6,491 bases of DNA, taken from NCBI GenBank assembly GCA_900313545.1, contig OMRS01000018.1, forward strand, positions 1 through 6,491. Reading direction: 5' to 3'. This DNA is from an uncultured Eubacteriales bacterium (GTDB lineage: Bacteria; Bacillota_A; Clostridia; Christensenellales; Aristaeellaceae). The notes beneath the pieces are model-generated. The model saw only the letters and a list, made by a program, of their open reading frames with translations. It was not told where the DNA came from and searched no databases. The translations under genes and the position numbers were made by a program. This document shows, in pieces, positions 1 through 5,673 of this stretch (position 1 is the first letter of the stretch; each line of letters starts with the position of its first letter).

Positions 1-280
1 GCGGGTCCCTCCCACTTTTCTGAAAATGCTCTTCATTATAGCCATCTTTGGAGGTCTCCGCAACCATGGACGACAGAGAAAACAGGGCTGCGGCACTGGT
101 GCGCTGGCTGCGGTACCGGAACAGGGGGGAAACGGGCGGGGGAGGCCGGCAGCTGCCGAAAGGTCAATGACGGGAAAGGGTTCATTTGCCGGACTCTGCG
201 GTGACGTGTCCCAAAGAGAACAGGGTGAAACAGGGGAATGTCACGGGTCAGACGGGACGAACTGCTGAAAAAGAGCAAAT
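1..280. other. Left-edge region without a convincing gene
   Basis: I find no recognisable protein, RNA gene or mobile element here. Several frames are open on both strands, as expected in GC-rich DNA, but none resembles a family I know. The only candidate with a translation signal is the short + strand frame starting at 66, listed separately. The region lies downstream of the minus-strand metQ-like gene and ends at that gene's terminator hairpin. It may be the 3' flank of a gene lying outside the window. Confidence 0.5.
66..170 (+). CDS. Doubtful short ORF (34 codons), possibly a broken gene
   Basis: An ATG at 66 follows a GGAGG at 50-54 with an 11-base spacer, slightly longer than usual. 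The 34-residue product starts MDDRENRAAALVRWLRYRN, is rich in Arg and Gly, and matches no family I recognise. The frame stops at a TGA (168-170) but is then open again, in the same frame, to a TAA at 282-284. That TAA lies inside the terminator hairpin at 281-312. A gene whose end falls in a shared convergent terminator would be natural, so 66-284 could be a short gene with a nonsense mutation. A second short frame (167-268) overlaps the TGA as ATGA. No homology supports any of these, and chance is a real possibility. Confidence 0.2.
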   Translation: MDDRENRAAALVRWLRYRNRGETGGGGRQLPKGQ

Positions 281-312
281 ATAAAGGCTCTGCCTTTCGG
301 CAAAGCCTTTAT
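281..312 (-). terminator. Hairpin terminator downstream of the metQ-like gene
   Basis: Positions 281-294 and 299-312 form an inverted repeat: ATAAAGGCT pairs with AGCCTTTAT, GCC pairs with GGC, and one C/A mismatch lies between. Read on the minus strand, the loop is GAAA, a stable GNRA tetraloop, and the stem is followed by a T-rich stretch (TTTATATTTGCTCTTTTT). It lies 37 bases past the stop codon of the metQ-like gene, as expected for its intrinsic terminator. The + strand side has only a short T run, so termination in that direction would be weaker. Confidence 0.75.
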
Positions 313-348
313 GCGGGATGCTGTCATCCGTGGAGGATGAAGGGAGGA

Positions 349-1179
349 TTATTTGCTGATTCCGAGGACGCTCACGTCGGACTGCTTGCCTGCGAAGAGT
401 CCCATGGGCTCCACATGCACGCCGGCAACGGTGACCAGCTTGGTGCCGTTCTGGGCATTGAAGTCATCCTGATAGGGCTGATGGGCGAAGAAGTTGGCGT
501 AGGCGTCGCCGTCATTGACCATGGTATTGGGAGTGACATAGTCATCCACCACGATGATCTCCAGGGTGATGCCTTTCTCGGCGAGCACCTTCTTGGCTTC
601 CTCCAGCACATAGCTGTGAGGATCCAGGGTGCAGACGACCTTCACGGTCTTGCCCTTGAGGGCATCATAGTCCACGGTGGGATCGTAACCGTCGGTGGGG
701 TTTTCCACAACGGAAACGGCCTTGTCATACGTCTTGAAGAAGTCAACGACCTTCTGGCTGAGCACGGCGGCGGCCAGTGCCTTGGTCAGATCCGCATCCT
801 TGTCCGCTTCGTTGACGCTGACCACATTGACATAGGGGGAGGCGGCGTTTTCATAGATCAGGGCATCGGGCAGCTGTGCAGCAAGGGCATAGTTGCCGTT
901 GACCAGACCGAAGTCCACGTCAGCCAGGACGTTGGGAACCATGGCGGCTTCCACTTCCTCGAAGGTGATGCCCAGGGGGTTCTCCTCGATATCGGCGACG
1001 GTAGCGGTGATGCCGGCGCTCTCCTTGAGCTTGATCACGCCCTGGGCCTGCAGCAGCAGCAGGGCACGGCCTTCATTGGTGGCGTCATTGGGAAGGGCGA
1101 TCTTGATCGCGTCAGCCAGGGCTGCGCTGAGGGAAAGGACCAGGACAAGGGCCAGAGCCAGAGTAATCAGTTTCTTCAT
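349..1179 (-). CDS. metQ: Circularly permuted MetQ/NlpA-family substrate-binding protein
   Basis: This 276-residue secreted protein is from the family whose members bind methionine for the MetNI ABC transporter (Pfam Lipoprotein_9). Residues 1-23 are a signal peptide ending ALA|DA, a signal peptidase I site. Canonical MetQ reads KVGVT..GPH, DYV.PN, DAN.FQH.PY and YSKK first, then PNDPTN.GR, GLIKL, DVVENP, NTTYA and SPYVN. Here the second set comes first: PNDATNEGRALLLLQ (30-44), GVIKLKESAG (47-56), DIEENP (63-68), VNGNYAL (93-99), SPYVNVV (114-120). After a linker (about 150-175) comes the normally N-terminal half: GKTVKVVCT (176-184), DPH (186-188), DDYVTPN (212-218), DAYANFFAHQPY (225-236), VHVEPMGLF (254-262). 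The ligand-site blocks are therefore all present but rotated. There is no lipobox; the only Cys is C183. The start has an AAGGAG site about 10 bases upstream. Methionine or a related amino acid is the likely ligand, by family inference. No metN or metI is adjacent. Confidence 0.93.
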   Translation of the reverse strand: MKKLITLALALVLVLSLSAALADAIKIALPNDATNEGRALLLLQAQGVIKLKESAGITATVADIEENPLGITFEEVEAAMVPNVLADVDFGLVNGNYALAAQLPDALIYENAASPYVNVVSVNEADKDADLTKALAAAVLSQKVVDFFKTYDKAVSVVENPTDGYDPTVDYDALKGKTVKVVCTLDPHSYVLEEAKKVLAEKGITLEIIVVDDYVTPNTMVNDGDAYANFFAHQPYQDDFNAQNGTKLVTVAGVHVEPMGLFAGKQSDVSVLGISK

Positions 1180-1302
1180 GTGGAAAAATCTCCTTTCAGA
1201 TATTCAGGTTCCTATTCAGTATCCGGTTGCCCGGTTTCTGACTTTGCCAGGAGACAGGCTCGTCTGCCGCCCTGGCGGGAGGGGACCGTCTCCAAAGTCG
1301 AT
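1180..1302 (-). promoter_or_regulatory. Structured 5' leader of the metQ-like gene, possible translational switch
   Basis: From the predicted transcript start near 1302, the minus-strand RNA begins directly with a stem. GACTTTG (1299-1293) pairs with CAAAGTC (1246-1240), and the adjoining GAGAC (1292-1288) pairs with GTCTC (1255-1251), with a 4-base bulge. The enclosed loop holds a smaller CCGC/GCGG hairpin. Next comes CCGG-GCAA-CCGG, a stem with a GNRA loop. The segment GTCTCCT of the 3' arm (1255-1249) can instead pair with AGGAGAT (1194-1188), which is the ribosome binding site. The two pairings exclude each other, so the large stem would leave the site free and its loss would mask it. The string GAAACCGGGCAACC recalls the SAM-I riboswitch core, but it lies outside the closing stem and the other SAM-I blocks are absent. 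I therefore do not assign a known riboswitch class. Confidence 0.5.
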
Positions 1303-1308
1303 GGGTGA

Positions 1309-1337
1309 ATTATAGGACAGGGCCGGAGGAGAAGCAA
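1309..1337 (-). promoter_or_regulatory. Promoter of the metQ-like gene
   Basis: On the minus strand a perfect TATAAT (1314-1309) is preceded, after exactly 17 bases, by TTGCTT (1337-1332), which matches the first three bases of the -35 consensus. Transcription would start near 1302, where the leader's long stem begins. The agreement between predicted start and stem supports the call. Confidence 0.65.
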
Positions 1338-1385
1338 ATATGAAAAAGATATGGTTGGCCATAGCCTCTGTCTATAACGCCCCTC

Positions 1386-1424
1386 GTGCAGGGATTTGCA
1401 CAATGGATGAAAGCATGTTATAAT
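1386..1424 (+). promoter_or_regulatory. Candidate extended -10 promoter antisense to the regulator gene
   Basis: TATAAT at 1419-1424 is preceded by TG one base upstream (TGTTATAAT), an extended -10 element. TTGCAC at 1396-1401 lies 17 bases upstream as a partial -35. A short inverted repeat, GTGCA (1386-1390) and TGCAC (1397-1401), overlaps the -35 and could be an operator. Transcription to the right would start near 1431 and run antisense through the DtxR/MntR-family gene towards the DUF1292-uvrC cluster. No gene starts directly downstream on this strand, so the promoter's purpose is unclear, and it may be a chance match. Confidence 0.4.
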
Positions 1425-1460
1425 CCCGGCCGATTGTGAAGCTGAAAAAATGCAGGACTG

Positions 1461-1850
1461 TCAGATGATTTCGCTTTTCGGGGAGTGCCCTTCCAGGCAG
1501 TAGCGCTTGATGGCTTCAAAGGTTTCCGGGCTGAGATCGTGTTCCACCTTGCAGGCATCCTCCTGGGCGGTTTCCTTGGAGACGCCCAGACTTTCAAACA
1601 TCTGGGTCAGGAGGACGTGGCGCTCATAGATGGAGATGGCGATCTCCCGGCCCTTTGCAGTCAGACGGATATGATTGTGCTCGTCAACTGTGACCAGGCC
1701 CTGATCCTTCATCTGGCGCAGCACGATGGAGACGGTGGGCCGGGAATAGTTCAGGTGGTTGCAGATGTCCACGGCGTGAACCTCGGGTTTGGCCAGGGAC
1801 AGGATATGGATGGTTTCCAGATAGTTTTCAACGGCTTCCGTGACAGCCAT
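1461..1850 (-). CDS. DtxR/MntR-family metal-dependent transcriptional repressor
   Basis: This 129-residue cytoplasmic protein is a DNA-binding repressor that responds to Mn(II) or Fe(II) and controls metal uptake or efflux genes. Residues 1-65 form the winged helix-turn-helix: ENYLETIHIL (8-17), recognition region NYSRPTVSIVLRQMKDQGLV (34-53), wing ending in LTAKGRE (63-69). Residues 70-120 form the helical dimerisation and metal-binding part. There is no C-terminal SH3-like domain, so the layout is MntR-like (B. subtilis MntR has 142 residues). Metal-site positions read N9, E12, H78, C100, E103, H104. MntR has Asp and Glu where this protein has N9 and C100, whereas DtxR/IdeR also uses Cys at the latter position. 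Metal preference is therefore uncertain and may be iron. The ATG at 1850 is chosen because GGAGGTGAT lies 7 bases upstream. It is transcribed divergently from the DUF1292 gene. Confidence 0.9.
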   Translation of the reverse strand: MAVTEAVENYLETIHILSLAKPEVHAVDICNHLNYSRPTVSIVLRQMKDQGLVTVDEHNHIRLTAKGREIAISIYERHVLLTQMFESLGVSKETAQEDACKVEHDLSPETFEAIKRYCLEGHSPKSEII

Positions 1851-1872
1851 TCGATCACCTCCGTTTGCCGAT

Positions 1873-1908
1873 TTAGTACATTCTAACATTTTTTCAGAAG
1901 AGCAACAA
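1873..1908 (-). promoter_or_regulatory. Promoter and candidate self-operator of the DtxR/MntR-family gene
   Basis: On the minus strand TTGTTG (1908-1903) and TAGAAT (1885-1880) are 17 bases apart, and the start codon lies about 30 bases beyond the -10. The inverted repeat TTAG-N6-CTAA (1873-1886) covers the -10. Its arms match the TTAG...CTAA arms of DtxR-type operators, which suggests that the repressor controls its own synthesis. Autoregulation is inference from position and motif only. Confidence 0.5.
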
Positions 1909-1927
1909 CCGCTATTTTGCCATCGCT

Positions 1928-1942
1928 GCCGGGAACCCCGGC
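1928..1942 (+). repeat. Short GC hairpin in the DUF1292 5' leader
   Basis: GCCGGG (1928-1933) and CCCGGC (1937-1942) form a perfect 6-bp stem with a 3-base loop, 36 bases before the DUF1292 start codon. No T run follows, so it is not a normal terminator. It may stabilise or slow the leader transcript, or have no role. I see no convincing + strand promoter between 1886 and 1978. Confidence 0.35.
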
Positions 1943-1977
1943 GGGGATGATGTGCCTGAGGGCAGAAAGGAAACAAC

Positions 1978-2280
1978 ATGGACAACAAGAATTACGAAGA
2001 GGTTGAGGATATCGTGGAATTCACCAATGAAGAGGGAGACACCATGAACCTCCGGCTGCTGGATTATTTCTACTATAATGGAGAGGAATACGCCTTCTTT
2101 GTGGATGCCGAAAACACTGAGGACGAAGAGGGAGATCTGTTCATCATGCATGTCAACTCCTTCACCGACGAGAACGGCGAGGAGATGGAGGAGTTTGAGT
2201 CCCCCGATGATGAACTGCTGCCGGCCCTCATCGAGGCGGCCAAGACCAAGTTTGACATCGTGGACCTGGATGAGGAGTGA
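1978..2280 (+). CDS. DUF1292 family acidic protein (YrzB-like)
   Basis: This 100-residue protein is very acidic and has no signal peptide or membrane segment. It fits the DUF1292 family, common in Bacillota and represented by B. subtilis YrzB, which has no established biochemical function. The family pattern is visible: an opening strand DIVEFTNEEGDTMNLRLLD (11-29), then FYYNGEEYAFFVD (31-43), an acidic loop DEEGD (49-53), a strand DLFIMHV (53-59) and an acidic C-terminal helix. An AAAGG site ends 7 bases before the ATG. The stop is 12 bases before the uvrC start, so the two are probably co-transcribed. In many Bacillota, DUF1292 genes lie near DNA-processing genes such as the Holliday-junction resolvase yrrK. 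The link to uvrC here is compatible with that but not diagnostic. Confidence 0.88.
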   Translation: MDNKNYEEVEDIVEFTNEEGDTMNLRLLDYFYYNGEEYAFFVDAENTEDEEGDLFIMHVNSFTDENGEEMEEFESPDDELLPALIEAAKTKFDIVDLDEE

Positions 2281-2292
2281 CGGAGGTCGTCC

Positions 2293-4188
2293 GTGAATGA
2301 CCTGCTGAGGACCAAGCTGGCCAGTCTGCCTACCTGCCCCGGATGCTATATCATGAAGTGTCAGGGGGAAATCATCTATGTGGGCAAGGCGGTCAATCTC
2401 AAAAACCGGGTCAGCCAGTACTTCCACGCCTCCAGGTCCCACACCGTCAAGGTGCGGGCCATGGTGGCCAGAATAGATGATTTTGACATCGTGCTGTGCG
2501 ACACCAACCTGGAGGCGCTGATTCTGGAGTGCAACCTGATCAAGCGCCACAGGCCCCAGTACAACATTCTTCTCAAGGATGACAAGCACTATCCCTATCT
2601 GCGCATCAATGTGCAGGATCCCTTTCCCCGCATCGAGATCGTGCGCCGCGTGGAACGGGACGGAGCGCGCTACTTTGGCCCGTACATGGGAACCACGGGG
2701 GTGCGCTCCGTACTGGAGGTGCTGCGCCAGATTTTTCCCCTGCGCACCTGCCAGAAGGAGATCCGTCCGGACGGGGGGCAACGGCCCTGCCTGCACCATC
2801 AGGTGGGGGAGTGCGGGGCTCCCTGTGCCGGACTCATCTCCCGTGAGGAATATGGGGAGATCGTCGGGGAAACCCTGGATTTCCTGAGCGGCAGAAGCGG
2901 ACAGGTTCTCAGCCGCCTGACGGATCAGATGAACGAGGCTGCCCGGGGAATGCACTACGAACAGGCGGCCCGCATCCGGGACCGCATCCGGGATGCCCAG
3001 AAGCTGTTTGAACAGCAGAAGGCCTTCAATGTCCGGGGCGGAGAGAGGGACATCCTGGCGGTGGTGACGGATGAACTGGATGCCATGGTCTGCGTGGTGT
3101 TTGTACGCGGCGGTGCCATGATCGGAGCGGAGAACTATCCCCTGGAGGGCGCAGGAGATCAGTCTCACGGGGAAATCCTCTCCCAGTTCCTGATTCAGTA
3201 CTACGATGAGGGACGTGTCCCTCCCTCCGAAATTCTGTGCGAGGAGCTGCCGGAGGGACTGGAAGACCTGTCCCAGGCGCTCTGCGGGCGTGCCGGGCGC
3301 ACGGTGCGGATTCTGGAACCCCAGCGGGGACAGAAGCACCAGCTGGTGGAAATGGCCGTGAAGAATGCCCGGGATGCGCTGGAAAAGCGCAATGCCGGCC
3401 TGGCCCGGGAACGGGAGCGGACCATCGGGGCCTGTGAGGCTCTGGGCCGGGCGATTGGAATGGACCATGTTCCCCGGCGCATCGAGGGATATGACATTTC
3501 CAACACTCAGGGCCAGCTCTCCGTGGCCAGCATGGTGGTGGCCATCGACGGGGTGGCGGCCCGCAAGGAATACCGGCGTTTCAGAATCAAGACCGTTGAG
3601 GGCGCCAACGATTTCGCTTCCATGAATGAGGTGCTGTCAAGGCGGCTGAACCGGGCAACGCAGGAAAGGGAGGCGCTGCAGCAGGCGGGAACCTTCCCGC
3701 CGGAAGGCGGGCTGACGGGGTTTGCGGATCTGCCGGACCTCATCGTCATCGACGGCGGTCCCCAGCAGCTGCGCTTTGCCCGGGAGGGCATGCACGCTCT
3801 GGGGTATGACATTCCCATCTGCGGCCTGGCCAAGCGGCTGGATGAGATTTTCCTGCCGGATCAGGAGGAGAGCATCCTTCTTGACCGCAAGTCCCCGGCC
3901 CTGCATCTGATCCAGCGGGTCCGGGACGAATCCCACCGCTTTGGCATTACCTATCACAGATCCCTTCGCCAGAAGGCCTCGGTCCATTCCAGCCTGGAGG
4001 ACATTGCGGGCATTGGCCCGGCACGACGGCGCGCGCTTCTGGCCTTCTTTAAATCCATCAGGAATATTTCCGAAGCCTCGGTGGAGGAACTGATGCAGGT
4101 GGACGGCATCGGTGAGAGCCAGGCCGGGGAAATCTACCGGCATTACCATCCGGATCAGCCTCCGGAAACGGAGGAGGCACAGGTCTGA
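2293..4188 (+). CDS. uvrC: UvrABC excinuclease subunit C
   Basis: UvrC makes both incisions, 3' and 5' of the lesion, in bacterial nucleotide excision repair after UvrA and UvrB have located the damage. The 631 residues hold the full domain set. Residues 1-95 are the GIY-YIG nuclease (GCY at 17-19, YVG at 29-31, R39, E79, N91). A four-cysteine cluster, C153, C166, C174 and C178, matches the iron-sulfur ligands of UvrC. A UVR helix pair that binds UvrB spans about 205-242. The RNase H-like 5' nuclease has D401, D487 and H548 as its catalytic triad. Two helix-hairpin-helix motifs (IAGIGPARR, 571-579; VDGIGESQA, 603-611) bind DNA. All key residues are present, so it should be active. The start is GTG at 2293, set by GGAGG at 2282-2286. 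An ATG at 2297 is in another frame. The length is normal. Confidence 0.98.
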   Translation: MNDLLRTKLASLPTCPGCYIMKCQGEIIYVGKAVNLKNRVSQYFHASRSHTVKVRAMVARIDDFDIVLCDTNLEALILECNLIKRHRPQYNILLKDDKHYPYLRINVQDPFPRIEIVRRVERDGARYFGPYMGTTGVRSVLEVLRQIFPLRTCQKEIRPDGGQRPCLHHQVGECGAPCAGLISREEYGEIVGETLDFLSGRSGQVLSRLTDQMNEAARGMHYEQAARIRDRIRDAQKLFEQQKAFNVRGGERDILAVVTDELDAMVCVVFVRGGAMIGAENYPLEGAGDQSHGEILSQFLIQYYDEGRVPPSEILCEELPEGLEDLSQALCGRAGRTVRILEPQRGQKHQLVEMAVKNARDALEKRNAGLARERERTIGACEALGRAIGMDHVPRRIEGYDISNTQGQLSVASMVVAIDGVAARKEYRRFRIKTVEGANDFASMNEVLSRRLNRATQEREALQQAGTFPPEGGLTGFADLPDLIVIDGGPQQLRFAREGMHALGYDIPICGLAKRLDEIFLPDQEESILLDRKSPALHLIQRVRDESHRFGITYHRSLRQKASVHSSLEDIAGIGPARRRALLAFFKSIRNISEASVEELMQVDGIGESQAGEIYRHYHPDQPPETEEAQV

Positions 4189-4201
4189 GAAAGGAGGAGC
4201 C

Positions 4202-5614
4202 ATGGTCAGAAAAAACCAGTCCGTTCTTCGACTGCTGGACGTGCTGTGCGACGTGGTGCTGGTGTTCATCGCCTACCTGATCGCCATCGGGCTCCGCTTT
4301 GACGTGCTGCCCGGCAGGGTCAGCATCCCCATGAACAGCCTGCGCTTTGTGGTGATCGCGGCTGCCTATTCCTTCCTGGTGGCCGGCGGGTATGCGGTTT
4401 GCCGGGTCTACGAGACGGACCGTTACCGGGAGGCGGGCAGCAGGATGGCCAGCGTGCTGGGGGTCAACACCGTGGGGACCCTGGTGCTGATGGCCCTCCT
4501 CTATGTGTTCCGTGCGGAGCATGTGTCCCGTCTGGCCCTGCTGATGTTCTTCCTCATCTCCAGCGCGCTGGTGATCGGGAAGCATCTGGTTCAGGACGCG
4601 CTCACGCGTACCCTGCGGGCCAGGGGATACAACCTCAAGCATGTGGTGGTGGTGGGCAACGGTGCGCTGGCCAGACAGTACATTGAGGAAGTCCGCAGCA
4701 AACCGGAACTGGGCATCAGCGTGGACGGATATGTCAGTGCCGTGGAAAAGCCTGACCTGGGAAAACCCATGGGAGCCTATGAGGATCTGGAGAAGATCCT
4801 GCAGGACAAGGAGTTTGACACGCTGGTGGTTGCGCTGGAGCCCCATGAGATTGCCCATATGAAGCAGGTGCTGATGGCAGCGGAAAAGGAGGGAATCCGT
4901 CTGGAGATGATTCCCTTCTACAACGAGCTGTATCCTGCCCACCCCGTGATCGAGAGCATCGGGAAGACCAAGCTTGTGGACCTGAGGGCCACTCCCCTTG
5001 ACAACGTGCTCAATGCGTTCATCAAGAGGAGTTTTGACCTGGTGGCATCCCTGGTGCTGATCGTGGTGCTCTCCCCCCTGATGCTGCTCATTGCCCTGGG
5101 GGTGAAGCTTTCCAGCCCGGGTCCTGTGCTGTTTGCGCAGGAGCGCATCGGCAGGAACAAAAAGCCCTTCAGGATGCTGAAATTCCGCAGCATGCGCCAG
5201 GAAAGCGATCCCAATGGCTGGACAACGGATGCAGACGGGCGGAAAACCTTCTTTGGAAGCCTGATCCGCAAGTTCAGCTTGGATGAACTGCCTCAGCTGT
5301 TCAATGTGGTGACGGGCAGCATGAGCCTGGTGGGACCGCGCCCCGAGATCCCCTTTTTCGTTCGCCGTTTCAAGGAAGAGATCCCTCTGTACCTGGTCCG
5401 CCAGCAGGTGCGCCCCGGCATGACCGGATGGGCACAGGTCAACGGGCTCAGAGGCGACACCTCCATTGAGGACCGGGTGGTTTACGATATCTACTATATC
5501 GAGAACTGGAGCTTCGCCATGGATATCCGCATCCTTGTGCGGACGCTGCTTGGGGGAATGGTGAACAACGAGGTGGTTTCCGGAGCTGCCGGCAGGAAAA
5601 GGAATCCGGACTGA
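4202..5614 (+). CDS. Undecaprenyl-phosphate sugar phosphotransferase (WcaJ-like, polyprenyl glycosylphosphotransferase)
   Basis: This 470-residue membrane enzyme transfers a sugar phosphate, typically glucose-1-phosphate or galactose-1-phosphate from its UDP-sugar, to undecaprenyl phosphate at the inner face of the membrane. This is the first step of exopolysaccharide or capsule repeat assembly. Residues 10-32, 47-66, 85-103 and 108-126 are four hydrophobic segments. About 140-245 is the soluble Rossmann-like domain (VVVVGNG, 148-154). Residues 278-303 are the membrane hairpin with S291-P292. The catalytic part carries FAQERIGRNKKPF (311-323), the D361-E362 dyad in FSLDELPQLFNVV, and SLVGPRPE (375-382). 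It ends with the WcaJ/GumD-type signature RPGMTGWAQVNGLRGDT (404-420). The ATG at 4202 is supported by AAGGAGG at 4191-4197; the frame is open further upstream, but those starts lie inside uvrC. It starts 13 bases after uvrC. No other polysaccharide gene is visible. The exact sugar cannot be read from sequence. Confidence 0.95.
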   Translation: MVRKNQSVLRLLDVLCDVVLVFIAYLIAIGLRFDVLPGRVSIPMNSLRFVVIAAAYSFLVAGGYAVCRVYETDRYREAGSRMASVLGVNTVGTLVLMALLYVFRAEHVSRLALLMFFLISSALVIGKHLVQDALTRTLRARGYNLKHVVVVGNGALARQYIEEVRSKPELGISVDGYVSAVEKPDLGKPMGAYEDLEKILQDKEFDTLVVALEPHEIAHMKQVLMAAEKEGIRLEMIPFYNELYPAHPVIESIGKTKLVDLRATPLDNVLNAFIKRSFDLVASLVLIVVLSPLMLLIALGVKLSSPGPVLFAQERIGRNKKPFRMLKFRSMRQESDPNGWTTDADGRKTFFGSLIRKFSLDELPQLFNVVTGSMSLVGPRPEIPFFVRRFKEEIPLYLVRQQVRPGMTGWAQVNGLRGDTSIEDRVVYDIYYIENWSFAMDIRILVRTLLGGMVNNEVVSGAAGRKRNPD

Positions 5615-5644
5615 ACTGTGCGGGTGGAAAAGACGATTTGGGCT

Positions 5645-5673
5645 TTGACATTGCCTGTTTCAAGCGGTAAAAT
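5645..5673 (+). promoter_or_regulatory. Near-consensus promoter of the Tyr-rich repeat protein gene
   Basis: A perfect TTGACA (5645-5650) is followed after exactly 17 bases by TAAAAT (5668-5673), one base from the -10 consensus. This is the strongest promoter match in the window and suggests high housekeeping-sigma expression. The start would be near 5680, leaving a leader of about 114 nt. It lies 31 bases past the stop of the sugar transferase gene, so the repeat protein has its own transcript. Confidence 0.82.

Noticed and set aside
1180..1302. SAM-I (S-box) riboswitch upstream of the metQ-like gene
   Set aside because: Only GAAACCGGGCAACC resembles the SAM-I core. The AGAGaGGtGGAGGGA block and the 3' GGTGC..ATTCC block are missing, and the match lies outside the long closing stem. 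The leader is reported as structured but of unknown class.
238..1308. Long + strand frame of 356 codons
   Set aside because: It lies opposite the metQ-like gene, whose product has clear family motifs, a signal peptide and an SD site. The + strand product is rich in Gly, His, Asp and Val in the pattern typical of a reverse-strand shadow and has no recognisable domain.
1212..1403. Minus-strand frame of 63 codons upstream of the metQ-like gene
   Set aside because: It spans the predicted promoter and structured leader, has no SD site and shows no family resemblance.
1851..1988. Longer N-terminus for the DtxR/MntR-family protein, starting at 1988
   Set aside because: The extra 46 residues have no family counterpart and cross the promoter and operator region. 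The ATG at 1850 has a near-perfect SD site and matches the family's usual N-terminus.
1912..3468. Minus-strand frame of 518 codons
   Set aside because: It is antisense to DUF1292 and the first two thirds of uvrC, both confidently identified. The product is His/Leu/Gln-rich without motifs, as is usual for GC-rich antisense frames.
4112..4201. Upstream start for the sugar transferase at 4112
   Set aside because: It lies within uvrC, adds a charged Arg-rich stretch before the first membrane segment and has no SD site, whereas 4202 has AAGGAGG at the right distance.
4058..4942. Minus-strand frame of 294 codons
   Set aside because: It is antisense to the end of uvrC and the N-terminal half of the sugar transferase, with a His/Gln-rich shadow composition and no SD site or domain.
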